Counted from the stretch's first letter, positions 35,771-46,052 are shown. The stretch is DNA of 64,000 bases from a bacterium (GCA_029945625.1 JAQSCW010000029.1:45255-109254); one strand, 5' to 3'. The notes: generated by a model from the sequence alone, not told the origin. A program made the numbers and translations.

Positions 35771-36823
35771 TTACATCCACTTCTTTTTCTTGAAGTAAAT
35801 CACCAAGCCTCCCATAATGCTGAGCATTACTACCCATATTGCAGCGTATCCATAAGGAGACCTTAACTCAGGCATGTATTCGAAATTCATTCCATACACC
35901 CCCGCTACAAATGTAACGGGGATAAAGATGCTGGACATGATCGTTAACACCTTCATCACCTCATTCATGCGGTTGGCATTGGTGCTGAGGTAAATGTCCA
36001 TGATCCCACTCAACAAATCTCTGTAGGTCTCTATGGTATCAATGATGCGGGTACTATGATCCTGCAAATCGCGAAAAAACAATTGGGTATTGTCGGATAT
36101 AAATTCAGACTCCGAACGCAGCAAATTGCTCAACATATCGCGCAGGGGCCACACTTGTTTTCGCAGAAAAATAACCTCCCGCTTCAAGGCGTATAATTCC
36201 AGCAATGAACTTCGTTTTGGCTCGCGAATGATCTCTTCTTCAATCTTCGCCACCTTATCTCCTATTTTTTCGATGGCGTGAAAATAATAGTCCACCACCG
36301 CATCCATTAAGGCGTAAAAGAGGTAATCGGCACCATGCTTGCGAACGCGCCCCTTCGCCTGACGCAAACGCAACCGAATGATGTCAAAGGCATCGCCACC
36401 CATAGGTTCCTGAAAGGAAATAACGGTGTCGTGAACCAAAATAAGAGAGAGTTGCTCGGCTTCTACATGATCGTTGTAGTGGATCATTTTCATGATGGCA
36501 AGGAGATAATGCTCATAATCCTCGTATTTTGGACGCTGCTCCACATGCACAATGTCCTCCAAGGTTAAGGGGTGAATATTATAGATCTTTCCAATTTTTT
36601 CGATCAGATCTATGTTGTGAACCCCTTCCACATTGATCCATTTAATCATCCCCGGCCTAACGTTCGCCAAACATTCGGAGAGGTCGTAAAATTCTTTCTC
36701 AAAATAATCCTTTTCGGTAAATTCAATAAGCGTGATCTTTATCTTGGGGCTATTGTGCACTCCGCTGTATTGAAGGGTTCCGGGAGGAGCCCCTATGTTG
36801 CGGAACTTATTCTGTTTCTTCAT
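35771..36823 (-). CDS. corA: CorA-type magnesium/cobalt transporter
   Basis: 350 residues. A large cytoplasmic domain is followed by two C-terminal transmembrane helices, and the loop between them starts with the family signature YGMNF, then EYMPEL, which forms the periplasmic entrance. A pentameric Mg2+ channel is the known form. The positively charged C-terminus (FKKKKWM) fits the basic ring of CorA. Its start overlaps the end of rsmI by 17 bp, so the two genes form a small operon. Confidence 0.94.
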   Translation of the reverse strand: MKKQNKFRNIGAPPGTLQYSGVHNSPKIKITLIEFTEKDYFEKEFYDLSECLANVRPGMIKWINVEGVHNIDLIEKIGKIYNIHPLTLEDIVHVEQRPKYEDYEHYLLAIMKMIHYNDHVEAEQLSLILVHDTVISFQEPMGGDAFDIIRLRLRQAKGRVRKHGADYLFYALMDAVVDYYFHAIEKIGDKVAKIEEEIIREPKRSSLLELYALKREVIFLRKQVWPLRDMLSNLLRSESEFISDNTQLFFRDLQDHSTRIIDTIETYRDLLSGIMDIYLSTNANRMNEVMKVLTIMSSIFIPVTFVAGVYGMNFEYMPELRSPYGYAAIWVVMLSIMGGLVIYFKKKKWM

Positions 36824-37505
36824 GTTTCGATTCTTTATTTCCGCGAACTACTACGACAATTTCCCCCTTCACAGGTTTTACAGTAAAATGTGCAATCAAC
36901 TCCTCAAGCGTTCCGCGTTTGGTTTCTTCAAATAATTTACTGAGTTCGCGCGATACGCTTGCTCTTCGGGCAGGACCTAAATATTCCTTTAGTTCCTCTA
37001 GTAACTTAAGTAACCGAAAGGGCGACTCATATAAAATAAAGGTTTTCTCTTCCAGTGCCAACAATTTCAATTTGCTTTGTCTCCCTTTTTTTTGAGGGAG
37101 AAATCCATAAAAACAAAACTCGTTGCAGGGAAAACCACTGTTCACCAAGGCGGGTACAAAAGCAGTGGCTCCGGGCAGCGTAATTACATTTACGTCATTT
37201 ACAATGGCTTCGCGGATCAATAAAAATCCGGGGTCAGAAATTCCGGGCGTGCCCGCATCGGAAATAAGCGCAATGTTTTTGCCCGTCTTAAGCATGTCAA
37301 CGATCTGTTCGAGGACTTGATGTTCGTTATGCTGGTGGTAGGAACGATAAGGTTTTTCAATCTGTAAGTGTTTCAACAGGAAAGAAGAGGTGCGGGTGTC
37401 TTCCGCCAAAATGAGGTCCACTGATTTAAGCGTGTTGATGGCCCGCAGCGTAATGTCTTCGAGGTTACCGATGGGAGTGGGGACGATGAAGAGTTGACCG
37501 GACAT
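36807..37505 (-). CDS. rsmI: 16S rRNA (cytidine(1402)-2'-O)-methyltransferase
   Basis: 232 residues of the tetrapyrrole-methylase fold. LFIVPTPIGNLEDITLRA at the N-terminus, LAEDTRTSSFLLKHL, and ALISDAGTPGISDPGFLLI are the diagnostic blocks. RsmI methylates C1402 in the ribosomal P site. It is the first gene of the rsmI-corA pair (17-bp overlap). At 232 residues it lacks the short C-terminal domain of the ~286-residue E. coli protein, as is common. Confidence 0.94.
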   Translation of the reverse strand: MSGQLFIVPTPIGNLEDITLRAINTLKSVDLILAEDTRTSSFLLKHLQIEKPYRSYHQHNEHQVLEQIVDMLKTGKNIALISDAGTPGISDPGFLLIREAIVNDVNVITLPGATAFVPALVNSGFPCNEFCFYGFLPQKKGRQSKLKLLALEEKTFILYESPFRLLKLLEELKEYLGPARRASVSRELSKLFEETKRGTLEELIAHFTVKPVKGEIVVVVRGNKESKHEETE

Positions 37506-38366
37506 GGTAAAAATTATTTATTTACGATTGACAATTTGCAATTTACAAATTATCTGCGTTTCAATTTGAAATTGGCTAATTTACAATTTACGATCGAAAT
37601 TTGCGACTTGGTGATTGACGATTTTTGATTTGACGATTGCTGGGGGCGAAGACGCTTCCTACCAGTGTGCTTGCTTGTTACTTTGTGTACTCAGTATCCG
37701 CGCCTTTAGCGGCACAGAATTTGTGACGGGCAGGAATCTGTCACAGGTCACGATAAAAAGGAAAAGTAAAAGACTCTTCGGGCGCTGCGCAGAATAGTTG
37801 GTGAAGCGCCCTCTGAGTGACGCCTTAATTGGAACAGAGAAAAATCTAAAAATAAAATAATGATACCGTCATTCAGAGCGCTTCACCACAAAAAATGCAA
37901 GCGCGAAGAATCTGTTATAAGCCCTTACAAAAGGAGAAAGTTAAGAGACTCTTCGGGCGCCATGGAATTATCGGCCTATGCGCCCTCTGAGTGACGGTCA
38001 ATGGTTAGAGATTCTTCGGCCGCCCCGGTAGTAATTCGAGAGGCGGCCTCTGAATGACGGTGCATGGTAGCAGACTCTTCGGGCGCCACAGGACCTCTCA
38101 TCAATGCGCCCTCTGAGTGACAGTCATTGGTATGATTTTCTTAGTGCTTCTTGGTGTTCTTAAGTCTTAGCAGTTTCTGCCCAAGCAACTGCCTACTGCC
38201 CACTGCCCACTGCTTACTGCCCACTGCTTACTGCTTACTACTTAGTGTTCCTCAGTGTCCTTAGTGTCTAAGTGCCCGCCCGAACGACCACAAGGGTGTA
38301 CTTGTTCTGGTCGGGCGGGCCCACCCGTACGACAAAGTTTGATATTTGGCCTGGTCGGGCGGGGTT
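37506..38366. repeat. 861-bp intergenic repeat island
   Basis: No credible gene. From left to right it holds: AT-rich near-repeats of the word ATTTACAATT (37515-37590); five copies of the ~51-bp hairpin family with ends AGACTCTTCG and CTCTGAGTGACG (37771-38123; four forward, one reverse); a tract of the words CTACTGCCCACTG and CTTAGTGTCC (38140-38270); and a GC-rich hairpin CCCGCCCGA/TCGGGCGGG (38275-38319), whose right arm recurs at 38354-38363. Confidence 0.8.
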
Positions 38367-40208
38367 TTACTTAAAGCTCTGCATATCGCATAACTTCTTA
38401 TAGGTGCCGTTCAGGCTCAGAAGCTCCTGGTGATTTCCCCGCTCAATGATTTCCCCTTTACTCATCACAATAATTTCGTCGGCGTTCGCAATGGTCGACA
38501 AACGGTGGGCAATCACAATGCTCGTGCGATTCTTCATGAGGTTGCTCAAGGCATCCTGAACCAATTTTTCACTTTCGGTATCGAGTGCCGAAGTAGCCTC
38601 ATCTAAAATAAGTATATCGGGGTTCTTCAATACCGCGCGGGCAATGTTTAACCGCTGACGCTGACCACCGCTTAATTTCCCGCCTCGATCGCCAATCACC
38701 GAATCGTAGCCATTTGGCAAAGCAGTGATAAATTCATGCGCATTGGCGATGATCGCCGCTTCAATCACCTGCTCGCGCGTCACGTTTTTCATCCCAAACG
38801 CAATATTACTTAATACGGTATCGTTAAATAGCACACTCTCCTGTGTTACTACACCAATCAGGTCGCGAAGAGTTCTTATTTTGAGGTCTTTGATGTTGAT
38901 GCCGTCGATCAATAATTCTCCTTTATCGGCATCGTAAAAACGGGGCAACATATCTGCCAGAGTGGTCTTACCGCTTCCGCTTTGACCCACCAATGCAATC
39001 GTCTTCCCTTTTTCAATCGTTAAGTCAATATTCCTGAGCACATAGCCCTGATCACCTTTGTGGTAAGCAAAGGAGAGATTCTTATACACGATCTGGTGCT
39101 TCAGTGCCGGCAGATCTTTGGGATGTGTCGTTTCTTCAATGGCATTATCGGCATGCAAAATTTTATTGATGCGCTCTTCACTGGCCACCCCTTTTTGTAA
39201 ATTATTGTAGGCCACCGTAATTTGTTTAATAGGGGGCACCAATTGTGAAGCAAAGGCAAAATAGGTAATGAACAAGGCGCCACTTAATTCTCCCGTAAAT
39301 ACCATGCTTCCCCCTAAAAACAAAATAAGCATCAAGATGGCTGTTACCAGTACTTCCGATAAAGGTGAACTCAGGTCTGTTTTTCGGTACACGGTCACCG
39401 ACTGTTTAAAAAAACTTTCGTTGAGGTCTTCAAATTTCTTTTGCATGGGAGCTTCCGCGCTAAAAGCTTTAATCACCTTTAAACTTCCCAACGTTTCTTC
39501 AATCACGCTGATCAAATTGCCCAGAGTTTCCTTGGTGCGATGGGCAGCGCTTTTTAAACTCTTGCCAAGAAATCCAATAACCAGAGCAGCCACCGGCATC
39601 AACACAAGCACATAAATGGTAAGCGGAATACTTATAAAAAGCATGCTGGTAAACAAAATCACAATGGTGAGCGGTTCTCTGAAAATCATTTCGAGCGACT
39701 GCATGATGCTCCATTCAATCTCCTGAACATCGGTGGTCATGCGACTCATTAAGTCACCTTTTTTTTCTTCACTGTAGTAGCTGAGCGGCAGATCGAGGGA
39801 TTTGCGGTAGATCTTATTTCTCAGGTCACGCACCACGCCATTTCGGATGGTGGCAATAAAAAACATGGCCAAGTAGCGAAAAATGTTCTTAAAGAACGTG
39901 ATTACAAACACCGCCACACAAATGATGATAAGCGCATTGGCCTTACCGCCCAAGGTGATCAATAATGCCAGATTATAGCTGGACAGTTTCTGTAAATACG
40001 CGGGCGAAAACTCGAAGTGGGGCGGACCCGAAAGCAAAATACTAATGATGCCGTTGTCGTTGGTTTTAAAAAGGAGGTCCAAAAAAGGGACAATAAGGGC
40101 CAATGTGGCGGCCGAAAAGAGCGCATACAGGATGTTAAAAACAATGTTGAGGACGGTAGATGTTTTATAGTACCGGCAGTACTTTAAGACCGAAAATAGT
40201 TTTTTCAT
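38367..40208 (-). CDS. ABC transporter, MsbA-like lipid/multidrug exporter
   Basis: 613 residues from the ATG at 40208 (MKKLFSVLKYCRYYKTSTV). Six hydrophobic helices make the type IV exporter membrane domain, followed by Walker A LVGQSGSGKTT, signature LSGGQRQRLNIARA and Walker B ILILDEATSALD. The homodimeric half-transporter pattern matches MsbA, which flips lipid A precursors. The upstream in-frame extension to 40271 would overlap rbfA, and a promoter word lies within it, so the shorter start is chosen. Divergent from rbfA by 42 bp. Confidence 0.88.
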   Translation of the reverse strand: MKKLFSVLKYCRYYKTSTVLNIVFNILYALFSAATLALIVPFLDLLFKTNDNGIISILLSGPPHFEFSPAYLQKLSSYNLALLITLGGKANALIIICVAVFVITFFKNIFRYLAMFFIATIRNGVVRDLRNKIYRKSLDLPLSYYSEEKKGDLMSRMTTDVQEIEWSIMQSLEMIFREPLTIVILFTSMLFISIPLTIYVLVLMPVAALVIGFLGKSLKSAAHRTKETLGNLISVIEETLGSLKVIKAFSAEAPMQKKFEDLNESFFKQSVTVYRKTDLSSPLSEVLVTAILMLILFLGGSMVFTGELSGALFITYFAFASQLVPPIKQITVAYNNLQKGVASEERINKILHADNAIEETTHPKDLPALKHQIVYKNLSFAYHKGDQGYVLRNIDLTIEKGKTIALVGQSGSGKTTLADMLPRFYDADKGELLIDGINIKDLKIRTLRDLIGVVTQESVLFNDTVLSNIAFGMKNVTREQVIEAAIIANAHEFITALPNGYDSVIGDRGGKLSGGQRQRLNIARAVLKNPDILILDEATSALDTESEKLVQDALSNLMKNRTSIVIAHRLSTIANADEIIVMSKGEIIERGNHQELLSLNGTYKKLCDMQSFK

Positions 40209-40216
40209 GTAAGCAA

Positions 40217-40246
40217 CAAATATAGCACAAAAACTCAGTACATTTG
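40217..40246. promoter_or_regulatory. Divergent -7 elements of the MsbA-like gene and rbfA
   Basis: On the minus strand TATATTTG (40217-40224) lies 8 bases before the exporter ATG. On the plus strand TACATTTG (40239-40246) lies 4 bases before the rbfA ATG. Both fit TAnnTTTG and both transcripts would be leaderless or nearly so, with overlapping core promoters. Confidence 0.55.
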
Positions 40247-40250
40247 TGCC

Positions 40251-40592
40251 ATGGAAAGCCTGCGACAACAAAAAGTAAACAAGCTACTCGCCAAAGAACT
40301 GGCCGAAATTTTCAGAAGTGAAAGTCGTTCTCTTTTTGGTGGTGGTTTCATTACCGTTACCGGAGTGCGTGTGAGCCCCGATCTGAGTTCCGCCAAAGTG
40401 TATGTTAGTATTATGGGGGGGAGTAAAGATAAAAACGTGATCTTTAAAATGATTGAAGATCAAAATAATGTGATCCGAAAAAAATTAGGAATGATCGTAG
40501 GTAAACAATTGCGCATTGTTCCTGAATTGATGTTCTTCATCGACGATTCTCTGGACTATGCCATGAAGATTGACGCGCTTCTAAAAAAGTGA
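40251..40592 (+). CDS. rbfA: Ribosome-binding factor A
   Basis: 113 residues with the KH-like RbfA core: NKLLAKELAEIFRSE, ITVTGVRVSPDLSSAKVYVSI, and RKKLGMIVGKQLRIVPELMF ending with a helical tail. RbfA helps mature the 30S subunit and 16S rRNA 5' end. Promoter word 4 bases before the ATG. The LolC/E-type permease gene begins 8 bp after its stop. Confidence 0.95.
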   Translation: MESLRQQKVNKLLAKELAEIFRSESRSLFGGGFITVTGVRVSPDLSSAKVYVSIMGGSKDKNVIFKMIEDQNNVIRKKLGMIVGKQLRIVPELMFFIDDSLDYAMKIDALLKK

Positions 40593-40600
40593 TCCTCTGG

Positions 40601-41808
40601 ATGTTTCATTTTACATAGCGAAACGTTACCTCATTTCGAAAAAGTCCAACAACGCCATTAATATCATTAGTTGGATCAGTATCTTTGCCATTGCTATCAC
40701 CACCGGCGCACTCATTGTGATCCTTTCTGCCATGAATGGTTTAACCGGTGCAGTGGCCACTATTTATAATGCATTTGAACCCGAAATCCGGATCACGACC
40801 CTCAGTGGAAAGAATTTTTCAGAAGATCCCAAATTACTTTCTAGCGTGCTATCTACTCAAGGTGTTCGCTTGGTATCGCGGAGCATCACCGATAAAATTC
40901 TAATGAAGAATGTCGATAAGCAAACGCTTGTTACACTGAAAGGTGTGGATGAGAATTTTGGCAAGATCACCAAAATTGATTCTTCCCTCATAGAGGGTGA
41001 ATATGGTTTAAGTGAATTGCACAACCGAAAAATTGTTTTGGGAAAAGGCATTGCCAATCAACTCGATCTGAATTTGCATGTGTTTGTAAATGAATTAAGC
41101 TTGTTCAGTCCGGTGAAAGGAAAATTAAATAACCTCCTTCCCGACGATAATTTAAATCAGATCTACTGCAGTCCGAGCGGCATCTTTTCACTCAACGAAG
41201 AATTAGATTACCAATATGCATTTGTGAGTTTGGAAACGGCGCAAAAATTGTTTGATACTCCCGGTAAGATCAGCGCTCTTGAAATTGCCTGCGAGAAGGG
41301 CCAGAGCGAAAAGGTGCAGAGCCTCCTCAAGGAAAAGTTGGGAAAGGAGTTCCAGGTGAAAAACAGGTACGAGCTAAACGATGCTTTGTTTAGATCGCTG
41401 GAGACCGAGAAACTGGCCACGTTTATTATTCTTGCCTTTATATTGGTAATAGCAACTTTTAATATTATTGGTGCCTTAACCATGCTCATTATCGAGAAGC
41501 GAAAGGATATCAAAACACTTTACAGCATGGGGGCAACTATGACACTCATACGAAATATATTTATGCGCGAAGCCTTTCTAATTTGCGGCATTGGTGCTTT
41601 GCTCGGGCTGGGGTTGGGTTTGTTGGTGTGTTGGATGCAGATCCAATTTCATTTGGTTGCTTTTGGAAATGATTTTATCATTCCCTATTACCCCATTGAA
41701 TTGAGGGTGATGGATTTTATATGGATCTTTTCATTAATTATGTTGATAGGGTTTTTGGCAGCGCTCTATCCGGTGCGTGTGTTTACGAAGCGAGATTTGG
41801 TGCATTAG
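40601..41808 (+). CDS. FtsX/LolC-E-type ABC permease, apparent 1-base frameshift near the start
   Basis: A lipoprotein-release-type permease of about 400 residues. The intact frame runs from 40613 to 41808: the family N-terminus YIAKRYLISKKSNNAINII is encoded from 40612 on, the periplasmic domain follows, and three C-terminal helices end in FLAALYPVRVFTKRD. No ATG, GTG or TTG exists in that frame between the upstream stop (40582) and GTG 40717, which falls inside the first helix. ATG 40601 is in another frame; adding one T to the TTTT at 40609-40612 would give MFHFYIAKRYL, a normal start. So either a sequencing/assembly deletion or a real frameshift. Partner ATPase is likely the LolD-like gene at 43352. 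Confidence 0.8.
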
Positions 41809-41814
41809 GGCGAT

Positions 41815-41998
41815 GGAGCACACAGAGTGAATTTGTTCTTCTCCGTGCCCTCTGCGTAAACCTTTGTGTTTGTGGTTAAAAAGGCAGAAACCACAAAGAG
41901 CACAAAGGAAGGGCACAAAGAGGCACAAAGGTTGATCCTCTCTGTGTTTCTCTGTGAGCTACTCTGCGACCTCTGCGGTTAAAAAAGCAGAAACCTCG
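41815..41998. repeat. Periodic word repeat tract
   Basis: Variants of CTTTGTG, CTCTGTG and CTCTGCG words on one strand and CACAAAG on the other alternate about every 10-12 bases (for example ACCACAAAGAGCACAAAGG). Two halves are roughly inverted, around GGTTAAAAAGGCAGAAACC. No coding character. Confidence 0.6.
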
Positions 41999-42036
41999 CC
42001 CGGCTTCCAAAAAACCGGGAAAAGTATTTAAATTCC

Positions 42037-43170
42037 TTAAAACTTAAATCCGTTTAATACCTCTACCAGCGCATCAATCTCGCTGCGGGTATTAAAAGAA
42101 TGAATGCTGAAACGAAGCCGCTCGGTACCGTGTTTTACTACCGGACTTTTAATGCAACGGATGTGGATGTTCTTTTCTGCGAGTGCTCTTTCGCAGTGAT
42201 CGAGCTGTTCGTTGCTGCCTATTTTCATGCTGTGGATCGCACTTTGTGTTTTGACGCAATGCTTTAAGTTGCCCGATCGTGAATAAAAATAAGCGATGTT
42301 ATTTTGCAGGGCGTCTTTTTGATCTGTTTCAATCAACAACTGATAAGCGTGGAGAATGGCGTCAATACAATGTTCGGGTAGGGCCGTGGTATACATGAAT
42401 GAACGGGCAAAATTAATGAGGTACTTGGTTAAGATCTCGCTTCCCACAATGGCCGCACCATGACAACCCATGGCTTTACCGTAGGTGTATATGCGAGCAA
42501 AACAATTTGCCTCAATGCCCAAAGCGTTGCACAATCCCCGGCCTTGCTTGCCAAATACACCAATGGCATGGGCTTCGTCAACAATAAGAAAAATGTTTTT
42601 TCCGGGATTACAGATTTCTGCTAATTCAATTAAGGGTGCAGAATCACCGTCAAGGGCAAACACGCTTTCAACAATCACATAAATACTATCAAAATTCTTT
42701 TGATGACGGCCTATGAGCTCTTCCAGAGAATGAAGATCGTTGTGACTGAATTTATAGTGGGTGGCCTGACTCAATCGAATGCCATCGTAAATAGAGGCAT
42801 GCACAAATTCATCGTATAAGATGAGGTCTGTTTTTTGAGCCACACTCGACAACAAACCTATATTGGCATCGTAGCCCGAATTAAAAATAAGGGCACTTTG
42901 CGCATGATGAAACAAAGCAATTTGTTTTTCAGCGTCTTCAATAAAATGGCTGTTGCCACTGATGAGTCGCGAGCCCGTGGAGCCAAGAGATTTTGGACCC
43001 GCCTCGGAGGATTCCTGTACTTTTTTGCTGAGTAATCCTAATTTAGCGAATCCCAGATAATCGTTGCTGCAAAAATCGATAGGGGGGAATGAATTTTTTA
43101 GTTTCCTCAACAATCCGTTTTGTTCACGCTCTATGAGCGCTTTCATCATATGATTCGGGTGTTGATTCAT
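42037..43170 (-). CDS. 8-amino-7-oxononanoate synthase-family (alpha-oxoamine synthase) protein
   Basis: 377-residue fold-type I PLP enzyme. FCSNDYLGFAK, GSTGSRLISGN, LILYDEFVHASIYDGIRLS, IFLIVDEAHAIGVFGKQGRG and TYGKAMGCHGA (the PLP Lys, about residue 235) are the standard blocks of the BioF/Kbl/HemA family. The strong BioF-like pattern suggests condensation of pimeloyl-thioester with alanine for biotin, but other bio genes are not nearby, so a related acyl-CoA:amino acid condensation is possible. It stands alone between repeat tracts. Confidence 0.82.
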   Translation of the reverse strand: MNQHPNHMMKALIEREQNGLLRKLKNSFPPIDFCSNDYLGFAKLGLLSKKVQESSEAGPKSLGSTGSRLISGNSHFIEDAEKQIALFHHAQSALIFNSGYDANIGLLSSVAQKTDLILYDEFVHASIYDGIRLSQATHYKFSHNDLHSLEELIGRHQKNFDSIYVIVESVFALDGDSAPLIELAEICNPGKNIFLIVDEAHAIGVFGKQGRGLCNALGIEANCFARIYTYGKAMGCHGAAIVGSEILTKYLINFARSFMYTTALPEHCIDAILHAYQLLIETDQKDALQNNIAYFYSRSGNLKHCVKTQSAIHSMKIGSNEQLDHCERALAEKNIHIRCIKSPVVKHGTERLRFSIHSFNTRSEIDALVEVLNGFKF

Positions 43171-43235
43171 TGAACGGGGATGTTATATGAGAGGGCTATC
43201 AAATTTAGGGATTAGGATTAGATTCTGCAATTAAT

Positions 43236-43350
43236 TGCTTAGCGGGGAACCACTAAGACACTGAGGGCACGAAGAAGCAATAAGATAAGTCTATTAGGAA
43301 GTTAGCAGTGGGGAGTAGGCAGGGGCAGTAGGCAGTAGGCAGTAGGCAGG
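43236..43350. repeat. Periodic word repeat tract
   Basis: Begins CCACTAAGACACTGAGGGCACGAAG-type words and changes to GGCAGTAGGCAGTAGGCAG repeated four to five times (43312-43350). The same words recur at 38140-38270 (opposite strand) and 63706-63930. Confidence 0.6.
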
Positions 43351-43351
43351 G

Positions 43352-44002
43352 TCAAACAATCTTCCCGTCACGCATGGTGAGAGTGCGGTCGGCCATGGCG
43401 GCCAAGGCTGTGTTGTGGGTCACAATCACAAAAGTTTGTTTGAATTGATCGCGGAGTTGAAAAAACAAATGATGCAATTCTTCCGCATTTTTACTATCGA
43501 GATTGCCACTTGGTTCATCGGCAAATATCACTTTAGGGTCGTTGATAAGCGCCCGCGCCACAGCCACGCGTTGCTGCTCGCCACCACTCAATTCGGAAGG
43601 TTTATGGTGCAGACGATCTGATAAATTAAACACGTCCAATAGTTCCGCTGCTTTTTTTTCAGCGTCCTTCTTACTTTTATTGGCAATCAATGCCGGAATG
43701 CTCACGTTTTCAAGTGCCGTAAATTCGGGCAATAATTGATGGAATTGAAATACAAATCCTATATTCTTATTGCGAAAAGCTGCCAGTTTTTTATCCGATA
43801 AATTGGTGATGCGCTCGCCATCTATCTCCACTTCTCCCGAACTCGGCCGGTCGAGCGTTCCCAAAATGGTTAACAACGTAGTTTTGCCCGCACCCGAAGA
43901 ACCTACAATGGAAATAATTTCTCCTTTATTAATTTCCAAATCCAGTCCTTTGAGAATTTCAAGTTCGCCAAATTTTTTATGAATGTTTTTTGCACGTATC
44001 AT
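43352..44002 (-). CDS. ABC transporter ATP-binding protein, LolD-like
   Basis: 216 residues from ATG 44002 ([12 protein letters not shown]). Walker [10 protein letters not shown] (34-42), signature [15 protein letters not shown], Walker [13 protein letters not shown]: the MacB/LolD subgroup pattern with NLD after Walker B. It probably powers the LolC/E-type permease encoded at 40601. The start overlaps the DASS transporter stop as TGATG, and TATATTTG lies 5 bases upstream (44008-44015), so it may have both a coupled and a leaderless transcript. An open extension to 44029 is not needed. Confidence 0.88.
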   Translation of the reverse strand: MIRAKNIHKKFGELEILKGLDLEINKGEIISIVGSSGAGKTTLLTILGTLDRPSSGEVEIDGERITNLSDKKLAAFRNKNIGFVFQFHQLLPEFTALENVSIPALIANKSKKDAEKKAAELLDVFNLSDRLHHKPSELSGGEQQRVAVARALINDPKVIFADEPSGNLDSKNAEELHHLFFQLRDQFKQTFVIVTHNTALAAMADRTLTMRDGKIV

Positions 44003-45459
44003 CACGACAAATATAAATAACACAAGCATGTGATCACCAATATTCCTAAGATATCCAATACCAATCCTACCCGCATCATATCACGAATCTCTATTTCCTT
44101 TGTTCCAAAAACAATGGTATTGGCAGCGGTGGCCACCGGCAACATAAATCCCAGGGAAGCAGCAAACGTGGCCGGCATCATCAGCAAAAGGGGAGGCAGG
44201 TCCAGATCTTTCTGCAGGGCCAACATGATGGGAAGGGCCAATTGAATACTGGCAATATTGGAGGCAAATTCAGAAATTAAGGTAACAATGAGGCAGATTC
44301 CCAAAATGATTAACAGGGGCGACACTCCCTTAAGTATAATTAAACTTGTGGCCAGCCAATTGCTCAAGCCCGATTTTTCAAAACCATACGCCAATGCAAA
44401 GCCTGAGCCGAACATTAAAATAATATCGTAGCGCAGCTTTTTTGCATCTTCCCAAATAAGTAAGGCTTCTCCCCGGTTTTTCTTTGAAGGCACCAAAAAG
44501 AGTACAAAGGCCGCCAAAAGTGCCACAAAGGCATCATCGATATAAGTGGGCATCACAAACAAGTGGTTCCACCCTTTAAATACATAGGTCCCGAAATCGA
44601 TGTCGGCTCTGGTGAGCCACAGCAAAATGCAGGAAACAAAAAGGGTAAAGACCCATTTTTCTTCGTAAGAAAAACGTCCTAATTTATGATACGCTTCTGT
44701 AAAATAGTGGGGCGTGATTTCTAACTTCACCTTTTTTCTCAAAAAATAGAAGTACAAGACTAAAAATGTTAAGAGCAAAAATGCCAGAGAAATGGGGAAT
44801 CCAATCTGACTCCATTTCATAAAATTTAATTCGGCGTCTCCGGGAAAAGCCTCCTTATAAGCTTTAAAAAAATACATATTGGGAGGAGTTCCCACCGGCG
44901 TGGCCATGCCGCCAATAGTGGCAGAAAAGGCCAATCCCAATAAGAGGGCCGCCGAGAATTTTTGTTTGTGCTCTACAATGTACTGTTTGGTTTCGTGAAT
45001 AAGCGCAAATACGGCACCAAATAACATCATGGTAGTGGCGGTATTGCTAATCCAATTACTAATCAAATAAGTAGATAACATGACTCCCAATAACATGGTA
45101 GCCGGATTTCTTCCCACCAAAGAAAGAATCTTCAACGCAATGCGTTTGTGGAAATCCCATTTCTCAATGGCAAATGCCAGCATAAATCCGCCGATAAACA
45201 GAAAAATAATACTGTCGGAATATTGTTGGGATACCGATTTACAATCGGCGATACCTAAAACAGGAAGTATAAAAACCGGCACCAAAGCGGTGACGGCGAG
45301 ACCCACCGCTTCGCTAAACCACCAGGTGCACATCCATACGGCTACTCCGGCCATGAGGCTTACCTGATGGTTGTTTGGATCGAGATCGGCAAAGAGCCAA
45401 ATGAGCACCGCGAGCAGCGGACCAAGGAGTTGGAAGAAATAATTTTTTCTTGAGGTCAC
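44002..45459 (-). CDS. DASS/SLC13 family sodium:anion symporter
   Basis: 485 residues with about 11-12 hydrophobic helices. [32 protein letters not shown] (the SNT motif of the Na+/substrate site), [19 protein letters not shown] and the second-repeat [16 protein letters not shown] are typical of dicarboxylate/sulfate/phosphate carriers. The transported anion cannot be fixed from sequence. Its stop overlaps the LolD-like start (TGATG). Confidence 0.88.
   Translation of the reverse strand: MTSRKNYFFQLLGPLLAVLIWLFADLDPNNHQVSLMAGVAVWMCTWWFSEAVGLAVTALVPVFILPVLGIADCKSVSQQYSDSIIFLFIGGFMLAFAIEKWDFHKRIALKILSLVGRNPATMLLGVMLSTYLISNWISNTATTMMLFGAVFALIHETKQYIVEHKQKFSAALLLGLAFSATIGGMATPVGTPPNMYFFKAYKEAFPGDAELNFMKWSQIGFPISLAFLLLTFLVLYFYFLRKKVKLEITPHYFTEAYHKLGRFSYEEKWVFTLFVSCILLWLTRADIDFGTYVFKGWNHLFVMPTYIDDAFVALLAAFVLFLVPSKKNRGEALLIWEDAKKLRYDIILMFGSGFALAYGFEKSGLSNWLATSLIILKGVSPLLIILGICLIVTLISEFASNIASIQLALPIMLALQKDLDLPPLLLMMPATFAASLGFMLPVATAANTIVFGTKEIEIRDMMRVGLVLDILGILVITCLCYLYLS
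44008..44015 (-). promoter_or_regulatory. -7 element of the LolD-like gene
   Basis: Minus strand TATATTTG, exact TAnnTTTG, within the last codons of the upstream DASS gene and 5 bases before ATG 44002. Confidence 0.5.
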
Positions 45460-46044
45460 AGTAATTTGTTGGGGCTTAAGTTAAATTAAATTCTGTTTTC
45501 CGGGAGGGCTTTCAATGATTAAATGCAAACAGGGTTGTTTTTCTTTTACTCATTCTTAATTCTTCTTTTTGGGAAAGGTGAAAGAATCTTCAGGCACATT
45601 TCCTGATTTCGGTACGCGCTCTTTGAGTGACGAACTATCCGAATTTAAGAAGTATTCAAAATGACACAGTGATTCCGTTATTCAGAGCGCTTCGCCAAAA
45701 AAAGCAGGAAAGCGCGAAGAATCTGTCAAAGGCCCAATTATTTTGGAATCCCCGGAACAGAGATTCTTCGGCCGCCTATTTACTCTTTAGCGAGGCGGCC
45801 TCTGAATGACGGTGCATGGTAGAAGACTCTTCGACCGATTTTCATCATTTCGGTTAGCGCCCTCTGAGTGACGATCAATGGTAAAAGATTATTTGGCTGC
45901 CGCGGATCTACTGGGTTATGCGGCCTCTGAATGACGGGTTGTTTTAATGCCACCTAAAAAGTCTTCATGATTAAACGAAATAGCATGAAACACATTCAAG
46001 CTTAGGCCCCAGATTTTAATCCAAAATCCTTCCCGATAAATTGT
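45460..46044. repeat. Intergenic repeat island with five ~51-bp hairpins
   Basis: No credible gene. Hairpin copies: 45583-45632 (degenerate), 45676-45727 (reverse orientation), 45761-45811 (stem GGCCGCC/GGCGGCC), 45824-45873 (ACCGA/TCGGT stem within otherwise conserved ends), 45886-45937 (degenerate). Short frames across them are repeat artefacts. Confidence 0.78.
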
Positions 46045-46052
46045 TAATTTTG
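46045..46052 (+). promoter_or_regulatory. -7 element of the YihY/BrkB-family gene
   Basis: TAATTTTG fits TAnnTTTG and ends 6 bases before ATG 46059, again pointing to a leaderless or very short leader. Confidence 0.45.
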
